This document shows, one piece after another, positions 47,178 through 58,145 of a DNA stretch of 64,000 bases. The stretch's first letter is position 1, and every line of letters begins with the position of its first letter. The DNA comes from Aphelocoma coerulescens (Eukaryota > Chordata > Aves > Passeriformes > Corvidae), in NCBI RefSeq assembly GCF_041296385.1, contig NW_027184085.1, forward strand, positions 9,047,301 to 9,111,300, given 5' to 3'. Made by a program: the position numbers and the translations under genes. The notes under the pieces are model-generated. The model made no database searches. It saw only the letters and a list, made by a program, of their open reading frames with translations, and had not been told where the DNA came from.

Positions 47178-50100
47178 TTATGGCGAGGTGCTAGTGGGAG
47201 TGTGGCTTTGAGAGGAGGCTGGGAGCAGGGGGTTTGGGGCAGGCATGGGGTTGTGACGGGTCTGGGTGCTCCCTCCACCAGATGCCAGGGTGGCTGAAGG
47301 CTGGCGGGCGAACAGGACACCTGGGGGACAAGAACAAGCAGGTTAGGGCAAGCCCAGGGTTGGGGGATTTGCTCATCTGGCCCCCAGCACCCAGGATGGG
47401 GAGTGTGGGACCAAGACTCATGGGGGCTTCAGCCCCCTCTCACCTGTGGCGTCTCCCCCAACCCAGCCATCCTCACCTGTGTGGGGCAGCCTGTGGGGTG
47501 GCGCAGCGCCCATTTGGCTGGCAGCCCCAAATGCTGCTTAGCCCTGACCTTTCCAGCTCATTAAATATTTAAGTTCTGAAGGCAAAGCCATCGATTTTAA
47601 TTGTGGGATGTCTCAGCAGGACAGGCATGGATCTGGGGGTCATGGGATGGGCTGCTTAGCCAAGCTAGTGCACATTGGCATCCCAAAAGGTTCTCTGCTC
47701 CAGCACTGCACCCCAACATCTTTCCATGCATCATGCTCTGCAATCAGTCAAGTGCCACACCCAGCCAGAGACCCTCTGGGCACACAAGCATTGGGATGAC
47801 CCCAAATCCAAGCCCTGCCTTTAGGATCCTGGGATGTGGAATGACCCTAGGTGCAGGGTCACTTCTCAGCCAGAGTCCGTCGTCCGTCCATCCATCCATC
47901 CATCCATCCATCCATCCATTCATCCCCCACTTTAGCCCTTCATTGCTAGCACCTGCTTCGGGCCAATTTCCATCCTTGTCAACCCCCTCCTTCTCCTTCC
48001 CCCTCTCCCCAAGCCCTGCCACTTCATTACGATGGATTTTATAGTAAAGACATCAGATTGAAGGAAGGACTTGCTGGCCAGGCAGTGGCTATAAGTTATT
48101 GGATTTCCCGGCCGCAATTACACAGGCCAAGCGGCCCTTCTATTTACCTGTGTAGACAACTCCATTTATTTCTATTGACATGTTGATACTGCTAATGCCG
48201 TTGGTGGACAGGTTCAATGCAGTCTCCTGTCTGTCATCTGGGGAAAGGAAATACCAATATGAGTGTTAAGCAAAACAGAAACAAGAACCTGTCCAAGACA
48301 GATAAGCTGGGACCCAGTCCCTCTGGGCATCCATACTCGTCTCCAGTTGCTGCTGCTGCTTCCACCTCGGGTGCCAGGGAAAGCAATGACTCAGGCTGAG
48401 GTGTTGCATATTGTTACCTCGGTTGGAGATCTTGACATTCATGGGGAACTGGGAGGCCACGGCCAGGAGGTTGTGCTGAAGCGCGTGTTGCACCAGCCGC
48501 TGCTGCTCCTCCGCTGTCAGGGCCACCTTCTTCTCCGGGGGCTCCCCTGTCTCCAGCTTCTCACGCAGCTGCTCCAGCATCACTGCCTGTGAGGCAGCTG
48601 CTGCTTGGGCAGCTGTGAGATGGTGGCCGGCCAGTCCCACTGGGATAGCGATGCGCCCTGGCACTGATGCTGCCAGCATTCCGTCCTCTGCAATGACCAA
48701 GACAGCTCAGCAGGTCCCTCATTGCCACCCTGCCTCACTGTCCCCAGCTGGTGCCAACTCCACCCCACCAGCAATGGGGCAGGGCAGGCCACCACTCCCA
48801 ACATCTGGGCTTGGTCCTCCTCCAAAGCCAGGGGAAATACACTTGTTTCACTCCCTGAAAGGGACTAAAAGTACAACATTCTTCCTATATTCACCAAGCA
48901 GAAAGGGCAAAGGCAGATAGGGAACAGCCCCGCAGCTGGAGCAGTATCCATCCCTGGGAAGTGATGGTCACCACAAGGCAGATGGCATCCTCACCCACCT
49001 TTCTTAACACTGTGCACTTGGCTGAGCTGGCCACAGCTGTGTGTGGAGATGCTAAGAGCCGGCAGAGGCATTTTGGGGGTGCCCAGCAGGGTTGGAGTGC
49101 TGGCTGGCGAGTAGTTGAAGAGTGCTGTGCCGAAAGTCTGCCTCCGCCCCTCCCGACGGTTGCTGTCGATGGCAGCTTGGAGCTCTCCGGGAGAGCTGAG
49201 CGCCCGCTTCTCACATTCATAGGGATACAGGTACTTCATGTATCTGCACATGGAGAGAGACAGGGGGAGATCTAGCATACTGCATCTCCCAGACAGCCCC
49301 ATGCTGAGCAAAGAGCCCTTGGGAAGGGGCAGAGCCCTCCAACCACTTTTGTGGTATGCCATGTCAGACCCCACCCAGGGCTCTGGGACATCTGGGCCTG
49401 GGGTGCCCCAAGGCAGGTGTCCCCCACCTGCTGCCACTGCCAGGCACTCACTGTGTGCGGAGGGTGAAGGCAGCGCTGGTGATGGAGGTAGGTAGGTTGA
49501 GGCCCTTGGTGATCTCCCGCCAGATCTTCTTGTTGATGACTTCGACCAGGCCACCCTTGTCCGTCACCAGCTGGTACAGTGTGTACAGGTCCAGCACTTG
49601 CTTGGCCATGATGGGGATACGGTTCACTGGTGTCCCTTCCGGAGGCACACAGGGGACAGAAGAGGGTGTGGGGGGCTGCCCACAGGGGCCCTTATTACCT
49701 GGGATCACAGCCCCACCTTCCCCCCACTGCCACTGCAGGTACCCACAATGGGAGGCGCATCTCTCCATGCCCAGGTGAGCACCCACAGGCACCTGGGGTG
49801 CAGGCAGGACCTCAGGGTGCCTGGGAGAGTGGCACTGTGCCCAAAATCAGGGGAGACCCCAGCATACTGGCACAGGGTCACCTTTGATGGAGCTGTCAGT
49901 GGGGCCAGGTATGTTCTCATCTGGGATGTGGAGCCACAGCGGGATAGGCAAAGTGCCTCCTTCACACACCCTTAGATAAGGTTGTCTCTCTACAATATCT
50001 AGAGCTGCCTGTACAGCACCAATCTACAAAATCTCTCAGAGCATCCTAGAATGACGCTGTAACGCTCTTTCAGAGCTCCACAAAGAGAGACTCCATCTAC

Positions 50101-53100
50101 ACTTTAAAAAAAGACCCATCCTCTAACCTTTCTGAAGAGGGATGACCCCCACAATCCTCCTGGGAGGACTCACCCTACCATCTCTCTGTGGAGAGGTTTT
50201 CTCTTCCAGCTCCAAACCTCTTAACCTCACAGATGGCCCCAGAAGTCTCCTCTGCTAAAAGGGCTTTGGTGCGGTGCTTCAGGAGACCTGACACCAAATC
50301 CTCTTCAACTGCCCTCAGTAGGTCCGCCAGCATGACCCTCCTCAATGAGGCTTTGGGGCAAGGGGACATGGGTTCACCAGGGTTCTGTGAACCCAATACA
50401 GACCAGCATGGTCTCCACAGCCACCAGGTCTCATTAAAACCCCCTTCCCACTTTCTCAGCATCCCCAAATAGCCCCACAGCCTTGCTGTGCTCCATGGCT
50501 CCTTGGGACAATGGTCTGGGCATTGGCTGGAAGCTGGGTAGAGGAGGGACAAGCATCACATCCCATCCCTGTCCTGTCCTGTGCCATTCCACCCCATATT
50601 TATTCCTCCTGCAAGGTGGCGGGGCACGGGCAGTATTGAAAAGCCATCCATTTGGCTGAGGGAGGCTGTCACGACTGCGCTTCGCCCCTCAAACGAAGCC
50701 GTCATTCACCACCATCCTCCAGCATCTCTAATTTATAGCCCTGATATTGGCTTGGCTTCTTCACATAAGCCTGAAAAATGAGCTCTTTTTATTCTTTTAC
50801 TGAGTTCATTTAACTTTTTTTTTTGTGTGTGTCTGTGTTGTTCACCAGGTCGGGAAGGGGGAGAGGAGTTTATCCTCCTGGGAGAAAGGCAGAGATATTG
50901 ACTTGATATCTGCTGTCGGTAGCTCACCAGCCCTGCTCAGGGCTGCTGGCACAAGACCCATCACCTCGGGGGGGCCCAGTTTGAGGGCTCTCCCTCACAC
51001 CCAATGCCAATGAGTTTGCAGAGACTCAGCCCCCAGCCAATGGCCCATGGATTTTTCTTCTTCTCTCTCCTCTCCAGCCTTGGTGACTAACGAAAGTGGC
51101 TCACCATTAATCTCAGGGCTGTGTGGAGTGCATGGCTGATGCCTGTCCCACTGACAAAGGCACCTGTCTTCGTCCTGGGGCCAGGGCGAAGGGCATGAAA
51201 GCCCAGGGAGGTGATGCAGTCATTGTGGTGCTGCAATTAGCACCCTGATTGATTAATGGCCCTGTCTTATCAGCAGGGCCCTCAGCTTGGTGGAGAAATG
51301 GGGGGCCCCTGCAGACCCCAGTAAGCAAATGCAGAAATAGCCCCCTTCTATCTCTGATTACTACTTTTGGGGTGCCACAGAAGTTGGGGTGTGTCCATGA
51401 GCTGCCCCACTGCCTGTACCCCGTATCTGATGGTGGTGGTGGCGTCACCACGAGCCACCAGGGCCAGCTGTGCCCTTGTGCCATGGGGTGGCCTCAGAGG
51501 GTCTGCCCCAACCCATTTTTCAGCCTTACTAATTTTCCACTCTGCTGACAAATGTCAGTGCTGACACTGTCCTGACAGACAGTAGGGAGGATGCACTCCC
51601 TTTCCGCAGGACTCACCCTGTGGACATCAATCCCTCCTGGCCACCTTGGGGACACAGCCTGAGTGTTGTAGCCCCCTGCCCATGCACCTCTGTGTGCCCC
51701 AGCTGCACTTGCAGTGGTTCTCAGGTGCTGCTTCTTACCCAGCTCTTCATGGCCTCCGGCAAGCTGTCCTTGCCCCTCAGCCCTTCTGTCCCCTCTGTCT
51801 TAGGTACCCGACTCCAAAATCCCTGTCTCCTCCAACAGGTTCCTGTACACCCATCCCTGCACACCTGAACCTGTACACCCACACCCTGCCTGCCCTCCCC
51901 AGGGGGATGGCATCCACTTGGAGGAGAGACAGGACAAGAAGGGACAGAGGGCACAGGAGCGGAACAGCCAGACAAGGACGGATGCGGAGCAGCACCATCA
52001 GGGAAGCATCAGGCTCGCTCCCGCCCTCCTCCCCACACCAGCAGGCACTTACTTAATTAGCCCCGGCCCCAATAGCGAGGGAGTTAATTAGCTCTGGAGA
52101 GAGAGATAATGAAGCTGCAGAACAGCCCATGAATCTTGTGGCTGATGGATGCTGGGGGGCCAAAGCAGTGCTGGCGTTCCCACTTGCTCCCCACAGGCCT
52201 GCACCAGAGCCAGGGGGCACCCATGGGGCAGTACCCAGCCCATCCACCGCCTACAGCCTGGCCCCATGGCATGAGCCCCATGGCCGTGCCAGCCACCCAC
52301 CACACACCCGTGAGTGAAACAAGATTGTGGTGTCCCAGCCCAACCCAAGAGTCAGTCTCTGCAGCCCCACAGACAGCCGGGGACCCTCACCACCCTTCCA
52401 ATGGGCAGGGCATGTGGGCGACTGCCCCTGTCTCTGCCCTCCCTCACCCCTCGAACAGCCAGCCCCGCAGCTCCCGTACCCCCCTCAGCCTTTCCCCGTT
52501 AATTAGCTCGGCATTAACCTCTGCCTGGGGTTTACTGGCTATCGAGCGGCTTGTTCATTAATCCACACACTAGCAAAAGGCTCTAATTAATACGGCCGGC
52601 CACACGCCCGCGCTCGGCAACTTTTAATTGTCGCAGGCCCGACCGGGGGGGCGGGGCGAAGGTTAAAGCATTTATCGAGTCCCCGGGAGCCGGCTCGGCC
52701 CCCCATGCCGATACCAAAGATTTCCGATGAGGATGGGTTGGCTGGCGAGCCCTTAACCCCTGGGTGCCCGGCGCTGCCCGGACTGCTGGCCCCACTCCCG
52801 CACATCGTAGGCACCGCTTAGAGGTGCCGATGGTGGGCATCCTCACCAGGCGCTGGCAATGGGGAGCTCTAATGGGCGCTGCCAAGGGCGTTCCCACCAG
52901 GCATCACTAAAACGTCCCGAAAACTGCTAATGGCCATCATTAACGGGTGTTGCTAACGCTTGTCACCACGGGGTATGTTAATGGACATCCCCAACGGGGC
53001 GTTTCCAGTGGGCATCCCTGCTGGGCATCGCTAATGGCCATGGGATACCAGCATCGACAGCTGCCCCAGCGTGCGGTTAGGGGGGAGGGCCAGGGGAAGC

Positions 53101-53303
53101 ACCGCAGGACCTGCCTGACGGTTTTGCAGAGACCTAGAGCAGCTCAGAGCCTGAGAACACCACACCGAGAGGCCCCCACCAGCAGCCGAGGCAGGAGTGG
53201 CAGTGGCATCCACCCCAGCCACACCTTTACCTCTCTTCTGCATGAAGCCAAAGAGGTCATCCAGGAACTCCTTGCGTTTCGGGTCCTCGTCCAGTTCGTA
53301 GAG
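47178..53303 (-). CDS. ARID3C: ARID3C, ARID/REKLES transcription factor, six 3' exons
   Basis: A sequence-specific DNA-binding protein of the ARID3 (Bright/Dril1) family, nuclear, binding AT-rich sites. Coding exons on the minus strand are 53231-53303, 49452-49635, 48999-49243, 48418-48687, 48148-48237 and 47178-47320. All have GT/AG ends and matching phases: 1005 nt, 334 residues plus stop. The ARID domain begins LYELDEDPKRKEFLDDLF, runs through GTPVNRIPIMAKQVLDLY and GGLVEVINKKIWREITKGL, and ends at QYMKYLYPYE. The REKLES domain starts at its name motif LREKLETGEPPEKK and continues with EEQQRLVQHALQ and SSINMSIEINGVVYTGVLFA. The C-terminus is serine, threonine and proline rich. ARID3C rather than ARID3A or ARID3B is chosen because of the DCTN3 neighbour. 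The exon or exons for the N-terminus (expected to end ...EEQFKQ at a phase-0 donor) are not found up to 64000. Confidence 0.92.
47884..47930 (+). repeat. TCCA tetranucleotide microsatellite
   Basis: About ten tandem TCCA units, between the last two ARID3C exons. Confidence 0.92.
50600..50830. promoter_or_regulatory. AT-rich island, candidate conserved element
   Basis: This part of the ARID3C intron switches from GC-rich to AT-rich text, with CTCTAATTTATAG, a GATATTGGC step and a T-rich end. The contrast with its surroundings suggests selective retention, but no alignment is available to me. Confidence 0.35.
51090..51290. promoter_or_regulatory. Candidate intronic regulatory element
   Basis: Contains CACCATTAATCTC, GCAATTAGCACC, TTGATTAATGG and a GATA-type CTTATCAG within 180 bp. 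These are homeodomain and GATA-like cores at higher density than nearby. Confidence 0.35.
52055..52140. promoter_or_regulatory. Two TTAATTAG sites 20 bp apart
   Basis: TTAATTAG occurs at 52063-52070 and again at 52084-52091, followed by GATAATGAAG. Paired homeodomain-type cores sit in otherwise GC-rich DNA. Confidence 0.4.
52497..52730. promoter_or_regulatory. TAATTA cluster, candidate enhancer
   Basis: Within about 230 bp there are GTTAATTAGC, GCATTAACC, TTCATTAATCC, TCTAATTAATACG, TTTTAATTGTC and ATTTATCGAG, set in GC-rich flanks. This is the densest such cluster in the window. Confidence 0.45.
52815..53045 (+). repeat. Degenerate tandem repeat, GCTAATGGGCATC type
   Basis: About nine diverged copies of a unit near 21-26 bp built on 'gctaatggscatc' and 'ccaacgggcgtt', ending about 185 bp from the ARID3C exon at 53231. 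Confidence 0.7.
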
Positions 53304-54089
53304 CTAGAGGCAGGAGAGAGAGAGGGGTCAGTGCTTCCAGCACGTGCAGGTGAGAATGGACAGCGAGCAGTGCTTGGGGCTGGACACTGCCTGTGCCAGA
53401 TCCTGGCATCATCTCTGGCCTCACCTGCCTGCTCTGCCAGCACCAAGAGGCTCTCTGTGCACCGCTGACAGAACTCCCTGGCACACCCTCTGTGCTGGCA
53501 GCGCTGGGCTCTCCCCGTGCCTCGGTCTGGCGTGGGCTCCCCACAAACCACTGACTATTTTGAACCTTTGCTGCAGGGACGCCTGCAGAGACGCCTCAGT
53601 GTCTCCTGCCCTTCGCCCTCTTAGGTGCAAGAACCACAGCTCAGGGGCATCAGCAAACCCCAAGCCCCAGGCAGAATCCCGGGATTGCAATGCTCGGCTC
53701 TGCTCTGGCACCACCGAGTGCTGGTGTTCCCCAAGTCCCAGCATGGGATCAGCAACCTCATCAGCCCTCATCCCTCACAAGGACACAGCCCCACCCAAAC
53801 TGTGAGGGCTGATGCCATCCTGGGGAAAGAGAAGTTGGCTCGACCATGGCACTGAGTACCATCCAGGGAGCTGCAAGTGCCGGGGCTGCCGTGGGCACGT
53901 GATTGCACAGACACAAACATATGGCTGTGAGGATACTTGTGTGTGCTGGATGGTCTGGACACACGGACACAGCCTGAGCTGAGGGACAGCACTGGGGAGG
54001 CGAGTGCAGACCCTACACTAGGGACACGAACTGCCAGCTCCGTGCGGAAGTCCGGGTTCGCCTGATTCCAGCACAGTGCCTGAATGACC

Positions 54090-54420
54090 ATGACAAATTG
54101 GAGCCTGCTAGATCGATGGCCCAGCAGTAAAAGTCAGAGCACATGAAGGAAAAATTAGCACCAATCGAAGACGCTATAGACACCAATTCCTCCCAGCAAG
54201 CCCGGCAAGAATTTAAAGCCATTGAAAAGAAACAAAACTCAGCAGTCCAGAATGGATTTCCAAAACATATACAAAGAAATGCAAGCTGGAAAACAAAGTC
54301 AGGCACAAAATAGAGTCGTTTAAAAAACAATTGTGCTGGGAAAGGCCGTTAAAAACCAATAGAAAGGGAGCACACCCCCGCTCCACACAGAACATCATTC
54401 ACCAGACAGATAAAGGGAGC
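54090..54420. promoter_or_regulatory. AT-rich 330-bp island, candidate conserved element
   Basis: A sharp-edged A-rich stretch with TAGATCGATGG, AAAATTAGCACCAATCG, ATGCAAGC (octamer-like) and AAAACAATTGTGC, inside GC-rich DNA. It has no long frame conserved in type and no repeat family that I recognise. Confidence 0.4.
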
Positions 54421-54429
54421 TGTGCTTAA

Positions 54430-54680
54430 GGGTCGTCAGGCTGCAGGGACACGGGGATGTGGGGATGGGGGGGATGGGGGGATGAAGTGGGGACACACGA
54501 ATGTAGGGATGTGGGGTTGCAGGGACTCGGGGGGACATGGGGATGGGGTGATGCAGGGATGCAATGGGGACACATGAATGCAGGGACAAGTAAATGTAGG
54601 GATGTGGGGATGAAAGGACTTCGGGGACATGGAGATGTGGGGATGAGGGAATGTGGGAACACACAGGGATGTGAGGATGC
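54430..54680 (+). repeat. G-rich imperfect minisatellite, GGGGATGTG type
   Basis: Repeating 'ggggatg', 'gggacac' and 'gaatgtagggatgtgggg' modules with irregular spacing. Short glycine/tryptophan-type or proline/histidine-type frames on the two strands are by-products. Confidence 0.8.
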
Positions 54681-55724
54681 TTCTACAGACCCCATGGTTC
54701 CCATCACTGAGCAGACCCTCATGTCCCTCATGTAACTCACAGGTGCCAGCTGCCTGTCCCTTGTCAGGGACAGGTCAGTGCTAACTGCCTGTCCCTAACC
54801 TCATCTAGGGGTACAACTGCCAGACTCACAGCACACCCATAGGTGCTGACTGCCTGGCTCCATGGTGCTCCTTCTTTGCCGCTTCCCTGCTTTCTGGATC
54901 CCACTTACCTATCCCCTCCTTGCAGCTGCAGCTGCAGCTGAGGGCAGCAGGGTGCTCTCCAAGTGCCCTGACCCCTGGGTGCCAGCACTCTGTCCCTCTC
55001 CACTGCGGTGCTCCCTGCCTCACTCTGTGCTCCCTCTTTATCGCCTGCTCCTTTCCAGGAGCTCCTGGAGCCACTGGTTACGGTAACTAGGTCACACTCC
55101 GAGCAGAGCTCCAGGAGTCTGCTTTGATTTCTGCCCCAGGAAGGCTGTGTCAGCCAGGCTTTGCATGCATTTCCCTGCCTGTCCCTGCCTCTGGAAGGCC
55201 TCCACACCCAGCACTTTGACATCCCCTGACATCTGGCTTGTCAAGACAGGACCAAACCCCCAAAACTGGCAACTACCACTCATCCCACTGCAAGGTGAAG
55301 CCATGGCCTTCCCGAGGGTCACCCAGTGGATGGGCTTCAGCACCTACTCCTCTGCCCTGGGTGCCACTCGTGTTTCTCCTCCCATCAATGCCAGCAGGAT
55401 CCCACCCAGAGCGGGCTGCTACTGGCTCCAGCCCCCAAAATAGGTGTGACCTCCAAGGGCCGGGTCCTATTTTCCCCCTGTTCATTAACCTCTAACCTTT
55501 TATCTGTGGGGCACTGAGATGCAAAAACACATTACATCAAACAGGGAGCAAAGGTCAGCTTTTAAGTGGAGACAAGAGCGGAGCTGAGTAACCGGGGACC
55601 AGCCAGCAGGGCCCTTAGATACACTTGGGATGCATGGGGTGTTCCAGGAGATTTGGGGATGCTCAGGCTGGAGAAGAGGTCTCCTGGGTCACACACAGTT
55701 GCTGTGCAGGGATGCATGCCTCAC

Positions 55725-56300
55725 TTGGATGTACATAACCCCACACAGGCTGACACAACCCCACATGGGGGTGTGCAAGCCCACGTGAGCATATACAACC
55801 CTTCACAGGCACGCACAGCTACGTTTGAACTTGCAGCACCCCACAAGTGTGCACGGCCTTGTGTGGGTCCACTCAACCCCTTGTGGACATTGCACAGCTC
55901 CACACAAGCATAGGCACAACCCTCTACAGGGACACAGATCCCCCCTAGTGCTGCACAGAAGGTGGAACAGAAGTGTACAACCCTGCACAAGCATGCACAA
56001 CCTTGCATCGGTGTGCACAGCCTCGCAGGGGCATGCAGAACACCACAGGAGCGTGCACCACATGTGATGCACATGCACACACAACCCACATGGGCACAGA
56101 TCCCTGCACAGGCACACACAAACCCCAGTCGGGCACGCACAGCCCCAAATGGACATGCACAACCCCATATATGCACACACAAACCCCATATGTGCATCCA
56201 CAGATGGGCACACAGAGCCCTGAACAGGAACACACAACTCCAGAAAGGGACGTACAGTCCCTCACATGCATGCACAACCCCAGACAGGCACTCCACACGG
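55725..56300 (+). repeat. Long imperfect minisatellite, CACACAACCCCA type
   Basis: Some 25 diverged units of about 20-26 bp built on 'cacaaccccacatgggcaca'. The minus strand shows long cysteine-rich frames, which arise from the TGTGC/TGTGG repeat itself and are not annotated as genes. Confidence 0.8.
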
Positions 56301-56439
56301 ATGGGCACCCCTGACCCCGCGGAGCATACGCTGCCCCAGAGCATCCCCCCGCCATGCGCCTCGGAGCAGTGGTCTGAGCCTTGCCCAGGGGCAGTTGTGC
56401 AACACAGCCAGCGGCTCCTGCTTGCGGTGACCTATGAGC

Positions 56440-56545
56440 AAGGACCCTTTTAATCGTGTTTGTATTGATATAATTAGTAACTCATTTAATGCCATCGATG
56501 TAACTATATTCCTCTATAAACAGAAGTATTAAACTGTCAAGCCCT
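56440..56545. promoter_or_regulatory. AT-rich element with TAAT and ATCGAT cores
   Basis: The stretch contains TTTTAATCGTG, TTGATATAATTAGTAACTC, TTTAATGCCATCGATG and CTATAAACAG in about 100 bp. It is very unlike its repeat-filled GC-rich flanks. Confidence 0.45.
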
Positions 56546-56880
56546 GGGATCGATATCCACCGGTGCGCAGCACAGCCCTGCTCTGCTGGCCTCAGGGACC
56601 CGTCTGTGGTGCTTGGCCACCCCACTGGCCTTGGAACCCCAGCAGCACCCCACCTCCACCTGGCACTGCTGGCCTGGGTGCTGGTGCAGGGCTAGTTCAG
56701 TGTGTCTTCATCCCACACCCCACGCTGGGTGCAGCTCTGGGATCTGCTCCCTCCTGTCATCCCATTGTCATGGTGATGTCTATATTCCTTAAGGGATGGG
56801 GATAACGGGGTTTGCCAGAGAGGTTAAAGGTCAGCAGGTCGAACATGGTTTATTAACAGGATGTGAATAGACTTCGTGCT

Positions 56881-56928
56881 TCCTCCTCCTCCTCCTCCTC
56901 TTCCTCCTCCTCCTCCTCCCCCTCCCCA
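56881..56928 (+). repeat. TCC trinucleotide tract, mirror-symmetric
   Basis: Pure pyrimidine (TCC)n interrupted once by TTCC, 48 bp and continuing C-rich. It is a classical triplex (H-DNA) forming sequence type. Confidence 0.9.
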
Positions 56929-57224
56929 CTATTAAGTAACATTGTTAGCACCACTACTCACCCAGGAGATGCCTCTCCTGGAGCCAGGAGGGCTTCTGGA
57001 GATGAAGCTTGGGTCCCTGAGACCCCTTAGCCTAGCTGACACCTCAGACAGAGGAAGGATGTGATGAGGTGCTAAGCCACCCCCCAGGCACTTCCAGCTT
57101 GCCCTGTCCTGGTGAGTCCCCACACAGTTCCCCCTGGGCCCTGCTGCCAAGGGACGTGATCTCAGTGGGATCCCCACAGTCCCCGCTCAGCTGCCACCTC
57201 CTGCTGGTAGTGAGAGCTCAGATT

Positions 57225-57400
57225 GGCAGCCAGGATTTAATCCACTTAATATGAGCTGTATCGATCCTGGACCCTGCTCAGCTCCCCCCCACCTTGCAAA
57301 CCCCCCTACCCTGAGCTGCTTAATATACACCACATTGATTAGCCGCACTGCTAATTTTTCCATCTGGCCACTGTTCACGCAGGGCGCCCAGGTAATGCTC
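57225..57400. promoter_or_regulatory. Candidate regulatory island with TTAATATA pairs
   Basis: GATTTAATCC, CTTAATATGAGCTG, CTTAATATACACC, TTGATTAGCC and GCTAATTTTTCC appear within 140 bp, in GC-rich context. Confidence 0.35.
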
Positions 57401-57736
57401 ACCTCCCTGCACCCCCCAGCCACACACCACGGGTGGCTGACTGCTGGTACAGTTTTGGAGTCACTGCACCTCTCCGGAGCTCGGCTGCTGCCTCTGAGAT
57501 CCTTCCCCAGGAAGACGGTTGGGGCACAACAAAGCACCCAGACACTGGGCTGTCCTCCCCTGTGCCCCGCTGGCACAGAATACCCAGGATCCAGCTATTC
57601 CCAGCTGAGGCACAGCCCTGAGCACCCTGGGGTGCAGAGATCCCAACAGTATCCACAGTTAGACTCTCCCAGCCATGGGGCACACACAAAGAACTAAGGG
57701 TTTGCGGGTCCCTCCCCCATCCCCACTGCCAGAGCT

Positions 57737-57751
57737 GGGGGGGGGGGGGGG
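57737..57751 (+). repeat. Poly(G) run, 15 bases
   Basis: Fifteen G residues, a likely length-unstable and assembly-sensitive site. Confidence 0.9.
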
Positions 57752-58039
57752 CAGATCACTCCCCGCCAGGCACAAACCACCCCCTGACCTTGCAAGCCAC
57801 CACTCGCCTCTTCCACCAGTTGTTAATAAGTTAATGGTTACGGGATGGCTTTGCTGGGACGGCCGGCTGCGTTCGAAGGCAGTGCTAGCTCTTGGGGGGA
57901 CGCTGCTCCCCGGACCTCACAGCCCTGCGGGGTGCGGAGTGCTTGCTCATCCCAACACCACTAACCTCAGCAGTCACCCCACTAGTGCGGCCGGACATCT
58001 CTGTTTGGAGACCTCTCCCAGCGCTGTGGTTCCCCCTCA

Positions 58040-58145
58040 AAGCCTTTCATCATGCTTAATATTTAACGGCGCTTTATAGAGCAGGCAGGTTTAATCAGCG
58101 CTGATAATGCAGCAGATCCGGCAGGTCATTAAAACCCCCTCCCCG
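58040..58145. promoter_or_regulatory. Candidate regulatory island with a perfect palindrome
   Basis: CTTAATATTTAACGG, CTTTATAGAG, GTTTAATC, TGATAATGC and TCATTAAAACC surround the perfect 12-bp palindrome ATCAGCGCTGAT at 58094-58105. Confidence 0.4.

Larger units (their letters stand above)
49636..53230 (-). other. ARID3C: ARID3C intron between the two ARID-domain exons
   Basis: A 3.6-kb intron with donor GTAAAGGTG at 53230 and acceptor CGGAAG at 49636. It contains TAATTA-rich islands (50600-50830, 51090-51290, 52055-52140 and 52497-52730) and a degenerate tandem repeat (52815-53045). No coding sequence is supported. Confidence 0.75.

Noticed and set aside
55721..56355. Cysteine-rich minus-strand frames of up to 207 codons, looking like a secreted Cys-rich protein
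   Set aside because: The cysteines come from TGTGC/TGTGG in the CA-type minisatellite. Several frames look alike and none has splice logic or a family match.
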